Origin: Hymenobacter aerilatus
GTDB lineage: Bacteria; Bacteroidota; Bacteroidia; Cytophagales; Hymenobacteraceae
Length of the DNA stretch: 64,000 bases
Assembly (NCBI RefSeq): GCF_022921095.1
Contig: NZ_CP095053.1
Location: forward strand, 1,406,501 to 1,470,500
Direction: 5' to 3'
Positions 1-8,522 of this stretch are shown in pieces. Position numbers and translations under genes: made by a program. A model generated the notes under the pieces. That model ran no database searches, was not told the DNA's origin, and saw nothing but the letters and a program-made list of their open reading frames with translations. Each line of letters opens with the position of its first letter. The stretch's first letter is position 1.

Positions 1-281
1 TGACCATGGGTGCTTCCATCTACCCAATACTTCTTTCCCTGCACATATATGCTAAACCCAATTGAGCCTAGCTTTACGTCAGTTTTAGGACGGTAATACA
101 TTGCCGCCAGCACACGCCTGAACCCGCGTAATTTGGTGGAGTGTAAGGTATGCTCTCCACTATTGTTACGAACCGTAATCGAGTCGATAGCATCAATCTT
201 AACTAAGTCACCAAGTTGGTGTTGCGGCGACTGGCAAGAGAGTAAGCTGATTAGCAAAAGTATTCTTGAAACCTTAGACAT
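1..281 (-). CDS. Putative lipoprotein, truncated by the window edge
   Basis: Read by hand on the minus strand from an ATG at 281; the frame stays open for 93 codons to the left edge, so only the N-terminus is present. It begins MSKVSRILLLISLLSCQSP, a short hydrophobic signal ending in a lipobox-like LLSC, so it is probably a type II signal-peptide lipoprotein. The visible part (about 75 mature residues) has beta-rich character with motifs such as DSITVRNNSGEHTL. No family recognised. It lies about 70 bases downstream of the next minus-strand ORF and is AT-rich like it. Confidence 0.55.
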   Translation of the reverse strand, partial: MSKVSRILLLISLLSCQSPQHQLGDLVKIDAIDSITVRNNSGEHTLHSTKLRGFRRVLAAMYYRPKTDVKLGSIGFSIYVQGKKYWVDGSTHG

Positions 282-353
282 GATCAATCAATAACAGAAA
301 GCACTTCAGTAGCTTTTTGCTTATTAAATCTTTAAATTCTTGCTGTACGATTT

Positions 354-743
354 TTACTCATCTTCCATGTGCTCAAACCAGATACGCAAGGGCATATCTT
401 CCGCTTCTTGCCAATTTGGATTCTGCTTGAAATAAATTTTTATATCATCTAATAGTAGCTTGCAAAGCTCTTTGTCGGACGCCTTCTCATGCAGTAGCCT
501 AATCGCAATGTGCCATGGTAATGAGGTAGATTTTCCGTGTTGCAGTTCGTGCCAGCGGTGAATATTGGTGGACAAATTTTTATCAGTCGCTGCGCCTATT
601 CCATCCAAATATCCTGTGATATAAACAGCCAGTGACTCATAAAGCAACTCACTGTCTGAATTAGCTGGAATTACCATATATGGTCTGGTTCTAAGTATTT
701 GAAGCCAAGAGAGAATTTTGGCGGTCAGTTCTGGCTCTTTCAT
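354..743 (-). CDS. Hypothetical protein, 129 aa
   Basis: A soluble, mildly acidic protein without signal peptide or membrane segment. It is helix-rich by appearance, with motifs WLQILRTRPYMVI near the N-terminus and a C-terminal WFEHMEDE. I do not recognise the family. Its base composition is clearly more AT-rich than the genes downstream, which may mark it as acquired cargo. It sits between the truncated lipoprotein gene and the terminator of the cyanophycinase gene, all on the minus strand, so it is probably transcribed on its own. Confidence 0.55.
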   Translation of the reverse strand: MKEPELTAKILSWLQILRTRPYMVIPANSDSELLYESLAVYITGYLDGIGAATDKNLSTNIHRWHELQHGKSTSLPWHIAIRLLHEKASDKELCKLLLDDIKIYFKQNPNWQEAEDMPLRIWFEHMEDE

Positions 744-902
744 ATTAATAGTGATAAAAGCATTGAGAGATTCGCAGGCAAAATAGAACGAGTTTCTAAG
801 CTGCGGTTCGCATTATGGTTGTTAAAACGAAACCTTTGATAGATTACTATTATATAGGTCGATTCAAGTAATATATACCTTTTAAAATACAGCCAATAAA
901 AA

Positions 903-943
903 AAGAGCCACCGTTCCAAGCGAAACTTAGAAAGGTGGCTCTT
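903..943 (-). terminator. Intrinsic terminator after cyanophycinase gene
   Basis: Stem AAGAGCCACC (903-912) pairs with GGTGGCTCTT (934-943). On the minus strand it is followed by a run of U encoded by the A-run at 898-904. It lies 25 bases past the stop of the cyanophycinase gene. Confidence 0.75.
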
Positions 944-967
944 CTCATACACAAACTTAAAAACTCC

Positions 968-1876
968 TTACACCTGCCCTGGCTGCTCAATACTCACCGT
1001 TTCGGCAAAGTTGGTTTTGCCAGCGTAGAATTTTCGCTCGTCGATGTCGTACACGTTGCCTTTGGCCAGCACGTGCATCGTGATATTCTCCACAGATAGC
1101 GCCGCGCCTTTTTTGACGACGGCCGCGTTGTTGTGCTGAATGGTGTGGCCGTCCATGATGATGACCAGATTGGAGCCGATGGTTTCGATAATGTTGCCGC
1201 CGGTGATGAGCACGCCCGTGTCTTCGCCCAGCCCAATGCCGATGAGCTTGGGGTGCAGACTCACGGCTTCGATGAGTCGGCCGAAGCGGCCGCGCTTCAC
1301 GAAGTGCGAGTCAATCACCACGTCGTCGATCAGGCCCAGGCCGCTGCCGATTTTCACGGCGCCCTTCATCAGCGCGTCCGGCACAGAGCCGCCCCGAATC
1401 ATAATCTGCGACATGGCCATGGCCCCGGCGCTGGTGCCGGCCACCACAAAGTTCGACTCGCGGTGGTAGCGAGCGTTCAGGATTTCCAGAAACTCGCCCT
1501 GCCCAAACATCTCGCGCAACCGCGACTGGTTGCCGCCGCTGAACATCACCACGTCGGCGCGGCGCAGGCGCTCCAGGTACATGAGGATGCGAGCGTGCTC
1601 GGGCGTGCGGATATCCATCACGCCCACATTGCGGCAGTTCAGCATCCCAAACGAGGCCAGGTAAATTTTTCCGATTTCCTCCGGAATCATGGAGGCAGTA
1701 GTCACTACCTCTATGCGCGGGTCTTCCTTGCCCGACTCCTGCACCACGCGTCGCAGGATGCCTAGCTCAAAAAAGTTGAGGTAGTATTTCTTGCGCACGC
1801 TGGCGCTGGAGTAGGTGCCTTTATCTTCGTTGCCACCGATGGCAATCAGCTTACCGAGGGGTTTTTGATTGTTCAA
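968..1876 (-). CDS. cphB: Cyanophycinase (peptidase S51 family)
   Basis: 302 aa, the usual length of bacterial cyanophycinases, which cleave the storage polymer multi-L-arginyl-poly-L-aspartate into beta-Asp-Arg dipeptides. Visible landmarks: GGNEDKG near residue 14, SGGNQ at 113-117, the nucleophile elbow GTSAGAM with S149, DSHF with H191, and GLGEDTG with E218. The Ser-His-Glu spacing (42 and 69 residues) is the same as I recall for the Synechocystis CphB triad. No signal peptide, so it acts in the cytoplasm. Neither cyanophycin synthetase (cphA) nor isoaspartyl dipeptidase is in the window. A terminator follows directly. Confidence 0.9.
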   Translation of the reverse strand: MNNQKPLGKLIAIGGNEDKGTYSSASVRKKYYLNFFELGILRRVVQESGKEDPRIEVVTTASMIPEEIGKIYLASFGMLNCRNVGVMDIRTPEHARILMYLERLRRADVVMFSGGNQSRLREMFGQGEFLEILNARYHRESNFVVAGTSAGAMAMSQIMIRGGSVPDALMKGAVKIGSGLGLIDDVVIDSHFVKRGRFGRLIEAVSLHPKLIGIGLGEDTGVLITGGNIIETIGSNLVIIMDGHTIQHNNAAVVKKGAALSVENITMHVLAKGNVYDIDERKFYAGKTNFAETVSIEQPGQV

Positions 1877-1967
1877 CGTTACGACTGTTTTTTTATCAAC
1901 TCACAAAATACAACGTACCGGTCCGGGCTGCAAGCATCGGGCCGGAGTAGGGGGGTAGGGACGCAGG

Positions 1968-3764
1968 CTAGCCAAGCAGTGCATCGACGGTGTTGGTAGC
2001 CACGGCGTGGTAGTTGGGCCGGGCCTCCGCGTAAAGTTGCCGGGCCCGCTCCCGGCCGCCGGGGGTAGCCAGCACTGCCCGGTAGAGCGGCACCAAAAAT
2101 TTGCGCCGACCCACCCGCACTAAAAACTGATGCAGAGCTTCGTCGGCAGAGGAGTAGCCGGCGGCCAGCGCTAGCGGAAACCACGCTGCCAGAATTTCGG
2201 TATTGCCGGAATGGGTAAAGTCAAAAGCCTCGTCCAGCTCCGCTAGTTGGGCCTGCGTAAGAGAGGAGGGTAGACCTTGTAGAAAATGCACCCATTCGTG
2301 GCTGCTCCACTCGGCGGTGGGTAGGGTAGCAGCTGCTTCGCCATTCAGCCACTGCTGGCGGGCAACCTCCACTGCCGCAAACCGGTCTGAGGCCACGGGC
2401 GGCGCCACTGCCGGCACACCCGGACCGTTTATCCAGGCGTCGAGCTGAAGCTTGTCTTCCAAACCCGGCTCTTGGTCTAACAAGGCTTGGCGCAGATAAG
2501 TTATGAAGCCCGCTGTATCCATGGACTGGAAGCTGTGGCGAGTAAAATACTCCTTAATAAAGGAGTCGAGGCGTGGGCGACCTACTAGGTGCTCCAAAGT
2601 GAGGAGGAAGTAGTCGCCCTTTTCATAGGCAATTTCCGTCATGCCCTCGTCGGGGTCGCGCCCGGTTAGGTGCAGGCGAAGGTGCGTGTCTGGGCTGGTG
2701 GGGCCTAGCTCCGCTAAGGTGTGCCGCAAATCGGTAAAGCCTAATACTTGCAACATATCGGCATACGGCCGGCCGTATAGCTGCTCCATAATACGCCGCT
2801 CAAAATACACCGTAAAGCCCTCATTCAGCCAAAAATCATCCCACGTGGCATTGGTGACGAGATTACCAGACCACGAATGCGCCAACTCGTGGGCTACCAA
2901 ACTGGTTAAGCTTCGGTCACCAGCTAGAATAGTAGGTGTAACAAATGTTAAACATGGATTTTCCATTCCACCAAATGGGAAAGAGGGCGGAAGCACCAAT
3001 AAATCGTAGCGGCCCCAGCGGTAGGGGCCATACAAATCTTCAGCGGCGGCTACCATTTCCTCTAAGTCCTCGAACTCGTGCGTGGCCGGGGGTAGGGTAG
3101 CCGGCTCGGCGTAGATGCCGGTGCGCTTACTTAACGGTGCGAAGGCCAGGTCGCCCACGGCTAGGGCCATCAGGTAGGCCGGGATAGGGTAGGGCTGCCG
3201 GAAATGGTAGCGCCCATCGACATCGAGCTGCTGCGGATTATCGGTGGCGCTCATCAGGGCCAGCAGGTGGGCGGGTGCTTCGATGTGGGCCTCGTAGGTG
3301 AAGCGTACCCCCGGTGAGTCCTGGCATGGCAACCAGGTGCGCGCCAGAATGGCCTGCGACTGGGTGAACAGAAACGGCTGCTCGCGCCCGGCCGTTTGCT
3401 CAGGTGTCAGCCACTGCAAGGCCGCCGCGCCCGGTGCAGTGCGGTAGCGGATGGTCACGTGCTCGGTGGTTGGCTCTAGGGTAATGCGCAGCGCCTGTCC
3501 CAGCACCGGATCGACGGGGGCCAGGTGGAAGGGGGTAGGCGAGCCATCGGGGCCGCCAAGCAGTACGGCCTCTACCAGCAGCTCACGCGTGTCGAGGTAC
3601 AGCTCGGTAGCACCAGTGGGATTGTGGAGCTGCCAGGTAGCGTGGCCGGCCAAGGTGCGGCTGGCAAAATCAACGCGCAGCCGGAGCTGCAAATGGCGGA
3701 CGCCTACCTCGCCCAAACGGGCATAGCTATGCGGATCGGAAGCAGCAGGAACAAAGGAAGTCAT
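1968..3764 (-). CDS. M1 family metallopeptidase (leukotriene A4 hydrolase-type aminopeptidase)
   Basis: 598 aa from the ATG at 3764; the frame is open 62 codons further upstream, but that part does not look like coding sequence of this family and the chosen start fits the length of LTA4H-type enzymes. Zinc site HELAH at residues 292-296 with the third ligand in NEGFT 18 residues later; the exopeptidase signature GGMEN at 265-269. The C-terminal helical domain has the LTA4H-like segment FIKEYFTRHSFQS. It removes N-terminal residues from peptides. No signal peptide was seen, so it is probably cytoplasmic. It lies 91 bases upstream of the cyanophycinase gene on the same strand and may share its transcript. 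Confidence 0.88.
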   Translation of the reverse strand: MTSFVPAASDPHSYARLGEVGVRHLQLRLRVDFASRTLAGHATWQLHNPTGATELYLDTRELLVEAVLLGGPDGSPTPFHLAPVDPVLGQALRITLEPTTEHVTIRYRTAPGAAALQWLTPEQTAGREQPFLFTQSQAILARTWLPCQDSPGVRFTYEAHIEAPAHLLALMSATDNPQQLDVDGRYHFRQPYPIPAYLMALAVGDLAFAPLSKRTGIYAEPATLPPATHEFEDLEEMVAAAEDLYGPYRWGRYDLLVLPPSFPFGGMENPCLTFVTPTILAGDRSLTSLVAHELAHSWSGNLVTNATWDDFWLNEGFTVYFERRIMEQLYGRPYADMLQVLGFTDLRHTLAELGPTSPDTHLRLHLTGRDPDEGMTEIAYEKGDYFLLTLEHLVGRPRLDSFIKEYFTRHSFQSMDTAGFITYLRQALLDQEPGLEDKLQLDAWINGPGVPAVAPPVASDRFAAVEVARQQWLNGEAAATLPTAEWSSHEWVHFLQGLPSSLTQAQLAELDEAFDFTHSGNTEILAAWFPLALAAGYSSADEALHQFLVRVGRRKFLVPLYRAVLATPGGRERARQLYAEARPNYHAVATNTVDALLG

Positions 3765-4160
3765 AAGCGAAACAGAAGTCAGGAAGGCCGGCGGTTGCCG
3801 GGCCAAGTGGAACGAGTACGCGTGGTGCGGAGATGCTATACGAACAGCACGATCCTTAGCGACGAAAGATCGACAGTAAAGTGCGCCGGAAGTGCCAACC
3901 TCACGTGCGTCGCATCTCACCTGCCGCCCTATAAAGTCAGACCGTCTCACAGGCTAAAGGCGCTACCCGGTGTCAACCCAAGATGCGTATAGATAGAGGC
4001 AAAACTCCTACCTTGCATGTCGACGGAGTGCGTCTACCCCGGAACGCAATAACCCTACGGTAGCGTTTGGAGTAGAACGGGCACGCACCGTGCTGGACCC
4101 GGAATATAATTTTCCGGAGTCTGGCGGTGTGGCTATCATTCCTTCCACTTTACCGAATTC
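3765..4160. other. Intergenic divergent promoter region, 396 bases
   Basis: Lies between the divergent M1 peptidase and L,D-transpeptidase genes, so it must hold promoters in both directions. It contains no convincing ORF, RNA gene or repeat. A TACCTTGC near 4011 is only a weak -7 candidate for the rightward gene. Confidence 0.4.
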
Positions 4161-5915
4161 ATGAAATCACTGTTTCACTCCGCCTTCCTGACAACGCTGC
4201 TGTGCTGGCTCTGCGGCCTGACGCTGCTGGCGTCGGTTGTTGGCTGCAGCCAGGAGCAGAAGGCGAAAGTTCAGGACGCGCTACCCGGCGTACTCACTGG
4301 CAACAAGGGGCCACAGCCCACGCTCGACAGCGTGTATGTGACGCGTCAGATGCTGGCCGAACCCGCTTTCAAAAGCCAGCTCGACTGGGCCAAGAAGTTT
4401 TACAAAGCCCGCGACTACCGCCTGGGCTGGTTTAAAAATCACGAGGTAGTACCGCAGGCCAAGAAGCTACTGGAGGTCATCAACCAGGCCGGCGACGAAG
4501 GCTTAGATCCGCAGAAATACAAGATCAAAAACTTCGATAAGCTCTTTGCTGAACTAGACAAAGCCCGCGACGATACCACTCAGCGCAACAACCTGGAGAA
4601 GCAAATAGACGTGGCTTTATCGGGCACGTACTTCACCTGGGCCTCCGATTTTTATAGGGGCATTGTAAATCCCCGGGAGGTCAAAAGCATTGATTGGGAC
4701 GTAAAACGCAACAAAATCAAGTTGCACAAGGCCCTTATGACCATTTTGCAGGAGCGAGAAAGCACGTATCCCTACTACGAGTTCGAGCCCCTGCACCCTG
4801 AATATGAGCGTTTGAAAAAGGCCTTGGCCGAGTACCGCGCCATCCAGCGCAATGGGGGCTGGCCTACCCTGCCGGCTGGCACCAAGCTCAAGCCAGGCGA
4901 CACATCGCCGACCGTAGCACTGCTGCGCCGCCGCCTGCTTGAGGAGCCGGGTATGCCGGCCCAGAGCGCGGCTGCGCCCGTGCAGACGGTAGCCAACAAC
5001 GGTGCTACCCCCGCGCCCGCCGCCCAGCAGTATGACGGTGAACTAGTGGCCGCAGTGAAGAAGTTTCAGCAGCAAACCGGCCAGCGGGCCGACGGTGTGG
5101 TAGGGGGCGAAACCCTACGCCTACTCAACATTCCGCTGGACAAGCGCATCGATCAGATCATTCTGAATATGGAACGCTGGCGCTGGATTCCGAAGCGTTT
5201 CGAGCAAAACTATTTGCTCGTAAACATCCCGGATTACAAGCTGCATCTAGTAGAAGATGGCAAGGAAGTGATGTCGATGAATGTGATTGTGGGCAAGACG
5301 TTGAACGCTACTCCAGTCTTCAGCGACAAGATGGAGTACGTGGTATTGGCCCCTTACTGGAACGTACCATTCAGTATCATCGACAAGGAAATGCGGCCGA
5401 AGCTGGTGGCTAATCCGCAGGCCTACCTCGACCGTTTGGACATGGAAGTGGTGAAGGGCTGGGGCGCCAAGGCTACCCCCATTGACCCTACTACAGTGGA
5501 CTGGGCAAGCCTGACGCCGGCCACCTGGAAGTACACGCTACGCCGCCGCCCCGGTCCCAAAAACGACCTAGGTGATGTGAAGTTTATCTTCCCCAACTCC
5601 AACGATATTTACCTCCACGACACACCCCACGACGAGCTGTTCAGCCAGACCAAACGCAACTTCAGCCACGGCTGCGTGCGCGTAGCTGAGCCCATCAAGC
5701 TGGCTACTTACCTGCTCCGCAACAAGCCCGGCTGGGACGAAAATACCATCCTGAGCACCATCGGGGAGCGGCAGGAAAAGTACATCACCCTACCCGAAAA
5801 ACTACCTGTGTACCTCGTGTATTTCACGGCCTGGGTAGACGATGCCGGCAACCTGAATTTCCGCGACGACATCTACGGACACGACAAGAGTCTGGCGAAG
5901 GAGTATTTCAATTAG
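4161..5915 (+). CDS. L,D-transpeptidase (YkuD domain, YcbB-like) lipoprotein
   Basis: 584 aa. N-terminal hydrophobic segment ending in VVGC (about residue 29) suggests a lipoprotein anchored in the periplasm. The middle (about 235-315) is a PG_binding_1-like domain ending VKKFQQQTGQRADGVVG; the C-terminal half is a YkuD catalytic domain with the signature SHGCVRV, nucleophile C505. The long N-terminal helical scaffold and overall size match E. coli YcbB/LdtD rather than the short Ldts. Such enzymes form 3-3 peptidoglycan cross-links. A very strong hairpin terminator follows 130 bases downstream, so it is probably monocistronic. Confidence 0.9.
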   Translation: MKSLFHSAFLTTLLCWLCGLTLLASVVGCSQEQKAKVQDALPGVLTGNKGPQPTLDSVYVTRQMLAEPAFKSQLDWAKKFYKARDYRLGWFKNHEVVPQAKKLLEVINQAGDEGLDPQKYKIKNFDKLFAELDKARDDTTQRNNLEKQIDVALSGTYFTWASDFYRGIVNPREVKSIDWDVKRNKIKLHKALMTILQERESTYPYYEFEPLHPEYERLKKALAEYRAIQRNGGWPTLPAGTKLKPGDTSPTVALLRRRLLEEPGMPAQSAAAPVQTVANNGATPAPAAQQYDGELVAAVKKFQQQTGQRADGVVGGETLRLLNIPLDKRIDQIILNMERWRWIPKRFEQNYLLVNIPDYKLHLVEDGKEVMSMNVIVGKTLNATPVFSDKMEYVVLAPYWNVPFSIIDKEMRPKLVANPQAYLDRLDMEVVKGWGAKATPIDPTTVDWASLTPATWKYTLRRRPGPKNDLGDVKFIFPNSNDIYLHDTPHDELFSQTKRNFSHGCVRVAEPIKLATYLLRNKPGWDENTILSTIGERQEKYITLPEKLPVYLVYFTAWVDDAGNLNFRDDIYGHDKSLAKEYFN

Positions 5916-6048
5916 GCGAATATGCGAACCATAGAACGGTAATCTTCTTTCAAATTCCTTCCGGCAAACAAAGCATAACGCTAACCGGAAAAGGAGAATA
6001 TTTCACCGAAAGCCTAAGACCCAAGAGGGGGGCAGAACGAGTTTCGCT

Positions 6049-6106
6049 GGCACTAAACAAAAAGCCGACTGCGTGCATAGCACCAGTCGGCTTTTTGTTT
6101 AGTGCC
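6049..6106. terminator. Long perfect hairpin terminator, bidirectional
   Basis: Arms 6049-6071 and 6084-6106 are perfectly complementary over 23 bp (GGCACTAAACAAAAAGCCGA / TCGGCTTTTTGTTTAGTGCC). Inside, GTGC-ATA-GCAC (6073-6083) extends the stem by 4 bp after one bulged base. T-rich on the right arm and A-rich on the left, so it should work on both strands; it ends the L,D-transpeptidase transcript. Confidence 0.8.
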
Positions 6107-6210
6107 CTTCTTCGTAGCCTAAGTAATACCCACTGCAGGAGCAATATCTGTGGGAGGCTGTTGCCATATCGGTTCCATAGCAAAAAGAACCAGTAAAGGA
6201 GGCAGAAGAG

Positions 6211-6272
6211 ATAGTTTACATATGTATTACATATGTAAACTATTGATTACAACTGTAATTACATATGTAATC
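6211..6272. promoter_or_regulatory. Operator array of four TTACATATGTAA-like dyads
   Basis: 6211-6243 is a perfect 33-base palindrome (16 + 1 + 16). Within and after it are four 12-base dyads: TTACATATGTAT (6216-6227), TTACATATGTAA (6227-6238), TTACAACTGTAA (6247-6258) and TTACATATGTAA (6259-6270). They lie 97-150 bases upstream of the XRE regulator start, so autoregulation by that protein is the simplest inference. Confidence 0.65.
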
Positions 6273-6328
6273 AGATCTACGCGAAAGGATAGCGTATCTA
6301 ATCTGCTGGCGTAAACAAGTGGGTTGCG

Positions 6329-6336
6329 TACATTTG
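6329..6336 (+). promoter_or_regulatory. Candidate -7 promoter box TACATTTG for the XRE gene
   Basis: Matches the Bacteroidetes -7 consensus TAnnTTTG and lies 31 bases before the ATG. I could not find a good TTG at the expected -33 distance, so confidence is limited. Confidence 0.4.
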
Positions 6337-6366
6337 TGAAGCTGGAACACTAGTTTCAGCATAGGT

Positions 6367-6966
6367 ATGGTTGAACGCATCCGGCAAATACTTGCTATGC
6401 GCGGACTGTCTTCTACACAGTTTGCAGATACTATTGGCATCGGTCGGCCTGTGGTCAGCCACATCCTAAGTGGGCGGAATAAGCCCAGTCTGGAGGTGAT
6501 GCAGAAAATAATGGATGCTTTTCCGGAGCTAGCATTGCCCTGGCTTCTGAAAGGTGAAGGTCCCATGCAGGCCTCTGTTCCAGCCCAACTCAATACTGTC
6601 GATACGGCCGAGGTCATTAATACGCCCTTAGCAAGCCCCGTTAAGAAAAGACAGCGTGTCCCTACCCCCGCCCCACCAGAGTCCGTTAGAGAGGCCGTAA
6701 AGCCACAAAAAGAGTCTATACATTTTTCCTCAGAGCAGGCACAGCCAAATATTACAGAGGAACAGGAAAGCGTACAGTCCGTGCCGCCTGTTGCGCCTGT
6801 CGCCTCCAAGCCATCAGCTGCTTCACTAGCTCCCGTGGTTTCTGCACCTCCAACAGCTGCTGCATTGCCCGCCGTATTGGCTGCTACCCCCACCGATAAG
6901 GCTATCCGCCGCATCATTATCTTCTATCAGGACGGTACGTTCACGGACTACCAGCCAGAGAAGTGA
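6367..6966 (+). CDS. XRE-family helix-turn-helix transcriptional regulator
   Basis: 199 aa. Residues 1-60 form a Cro/C1-type HTH: IRQILAMRGLSSTQFADTIG then VVSHILSGRNKPSLEVMQKI. Residues about 70-175 are a low-complexity Pro/Ala/Val-rich linker. The last 20 residues (AIRRIIIFYQDGTFTDYQPE) form a compact conserved-looking tail, a layout I associate with Cytophagales XRE regulators; its role is unknown. An array of palindromic dyads sits just upstream, suggesting self-regulation. No partner gene lies within 700 bases downstream, so this does not look like a toxin-antitoxin pair. Confidence 0.82.
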   Translation: MVERIRQILAMRGLSSTQFADTIGIGRPVVSHILSGRNKPSLEVMQKIMDAFPELALPWLLKGEGPMQASVPAQLNTVDTAEVINTPLASPVKKRQRVPTPAPPESVREAVKPQKESIHFSSEQAQPNITEEQESVQSVPPVAPVASKPSAASLAPVVSAPPTAAALPAVLAATPTDKAIRRIIIFYQDGTFTDYQPEK

Positions 6967-7692
6967 CTTCTGTGTATTTACGCGTTTTAGCAGAGACTAG
7001 CCTAGATGTGGCAAGGATGTTGTTTAGCGTCGATGATTGCTATAATCCAATTTGGCAGACTCCTTTTCACTATTTGATCCAGCCAGGAAGAGGCACCCGT
7101 TAGGAGAGCCTGCGTAGCTGTTTTACCACAGTGCTAAAATTAGATCAGTCTGATGAGTGTTTGCTGTAATAATTCAGCTAACATAATGATTATTTATTTA
7201 TATAAACACATAGTTTTCAGTTGTTTACAACCCGTATTTGCAAGTATGAGTTTAGAATAAAAGTGTTAGTATGCATTTTCCTTAAAAATAAGAATAGTTA
7301 TATAAAATAATTGGATTGTTTATCTTTGGAATATGCAGCACTTATGCTAAATCCGTTAACAGGTAGAGCAGCTTGTTAAAACAATAAATGCTACTTACGG
7401 TGTTTAGCCAAAGCAGTTAGTAGGGCTTTTTATTTACGACTGAGTTTAAAAACGTAACAAAAGTAACTTGGTGTTTGCGCAGAGAGTATACGGGAGCAAT
7501 TGTTGCGCAGCTGATGAAATAATACTAGCTTATTTATCTACCCAGTAGTTATGCCTGTGAGTACATGTCGTTCACTTTTGTAACAAGATAGACGTAGCAG
7601 CTAACTAACACAACCCAGTAGTAGTTACCGACGAGAAAAGCATCCTTTAAATCCGACTTGGCGTTATTAGCATGGATGCTTACCTTTGAGCC
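6967..7692. other. AT-rich intergenic region, 726 bases
   Basis: No coding sequence, tRNA or long repeat was recognised. The base composition is far more AT-rich than the surroundings. It contains a TATCTTTG box at 7321-7328 and a weak AAAGC/GCTTT hairpin with T-run near 7410-7435, which could bound a small RNA of about 95 bases; this is speculative. Confidence 0.4.
7658..7688 (+). promoter_or_regulatory. Promoter with TTG and TACCTTTG boxes 20 bases apart
   Basis: TTG at 7658-7660, then 20 bases, then TACCTTTG at 7681-7688: a good match to the Bacteroidetes -33/-7 promoter. The ATG of the small lipoprotein follows only 4 bases later, so the transcript may be leaderless or nearly so. Confidence 0.55.
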
Positions 7693-7866
7693 ATGAAAAC
7701 GTCTCGCCTGTTTCTTCTGCTTGCTGCCAGCGCCACGCTGCTATTTGCTTCTTCTTGTGCGCAACAGCCCGATCCTGAGAAAGACCCCGATGCTGACGCT
7801 GCCTACAAGCGTAGCCACCGCCCCGAAATGTACCGGGAGGCGCAGCGCAGCAACGTGAATTACTAA
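7693..7866 (+). CDS. Small lipoprotein, 57 aa
   Basis: Too short for most ORF callers but well supported. It starts MKTSRLFLLLAASATLLF followed by ASSC, a clear lipobox, and the mature part of about 34 residues is hydrophilic and charged (DPEKDPDADAAYKRSHRPEM). A good promoter sits just in front and a 20-bp hairpin terminator just behind. It resembles the short, fast-evolving lipoproteins common in Cytophagales; the function is unknown. Confidence 0.65.
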   Translation: MKTSRLFLLLAASATLLFASSCAQQPDPEKDPDADAAYKRSHRPEMYREAQRSNVNY

Positions 7867-7905
7867 GCTGTTTTGTTCTGCTCTCTCTAAAGATGAGCAG
7901 CTAAC

Positions 7906-7950
7906 ACGCAGAAAGCCCCGCCGGATTACTTCCGGCGGGGCTTTCTGCGT
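7906..7950. terminator. Bidirectional terminator, 20-bp perfect stem
   Basis: Arms 7906-7925 (ACGCAGAAAGCCCCGCCGGA) and 7931-7950 pair perfectly around a 5-base loop TTACT. It lies between the convergent small lipoprotein gene and the 158-residue protein gene. Confidence 0.75.
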
Positions 7951-7976
7951 GCTGGGCAATGTATATCGAAGCGGTG

Positions 7977-8453
7977 CTAGGCAACGCTGGCCGTAGCCGG
8001 GGTAGGCAACAGCGGCGGCAGAGTAATAGCCTGCAATAAGGGTTGCTCCAGCAGATCAGCCCAGGTACGCAGGTAGAGCACCACATCATCGCGCTGGTTG
8101 TGGCGCAATGCGTTGCGTCGTTCCAACGGCAGGGCACCCCGGATAACCGGGTCGGAGAGGCGCTCTAGGTGCGCTAGGTCTTGGCGGGTGAATCCTACGG
8201 CCAGCATTTCGTCGATGGTATCGTCGATGGGAAGGCCGCTGGAGGGGCAGTAGTCGATAAGCTGCCGCTCCCAGTCGCCGTAGCGCTGCATGGCCCGGCG
8301 GTGAATTTCGGCCTTGGTGAGGTGGGTGATGGTCTGCGCCAAGTGGCCGCAGTTGCAACTGCCCATGTGCCCCCATTGGTAGGGTGCTTGCGTGGCCAGA
8401 CGCTGCGCCGTGGCGCGCAACGCCTGAATGACGGGAAGAGTGCTGATAGCCAT
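7977..8453 (-). CDS. Conserved hypothetical protein, 158 aa
   Basis: The start is set at the ATG at 8453, because the open frame extending further upstream would run through a terminator and into the helicase gene. A soluble protein with the striking N-terminal motif QWGHMGSCNCGHLAQ (two Cys in CNC, plus His), then DDTIDEMLAVGFTRQDLAHLERL. The Cys/His motif could bind a metal, but no family name is certain. Similar proteins are, as far as I recall, widespread uncharacterised proteins of Bacteroidetes. Closed off on both sides by hairpin terminators, so it is probably transcribed alone. Confidence 0.7.
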   Translation of the reverse strand: MAISTLPVIQALRATAQRLATQAPYQWGHMGSCNCGHLAQTITHLTKAEIHRRAMQRYGDWERQLIDYCPSSGLPIDDTIDEMLAVGFTRQDLAHLERLSDPVIRGALPLERRNALRHNQRDDVVLYLRTWADLLEQPLLQAITLPPLLPTPATASVA

Positions 8454-8522
8454 ACAGAAATAGAAGAAGAGTGTTCGGAAATATAAGCTGATAGCCGGAT
8501 TTTTTGTTTCCTTTTGACTCCC

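Larger units (their letters stand above)
5916..6366. other. Intergenic region holding a terminator and an operator array, 451 bases
   Basis: No gene seen. It holds the hairpin at 6049-6106, four TTACATATGTAA-like dyads at 6216-6270, and a TACATTTG box at 6329-6336. A 77-residue minus-strand frame across the hairpin is judged spurious. Confidence 0.6.

Noticed and set aside
740..952. 70-residue minus-strand ORF after the cyanophycinase gene
   Set aside because: It spans the cyanophycinase terminator hairpin, has odd composition and overlaps the next gene's start; no family features.
5950..6183. 77-residue minus-strand ORF
   Set aside because: Runs straight through the perfect hairpin terminator at 6049-6106; chance open frame.
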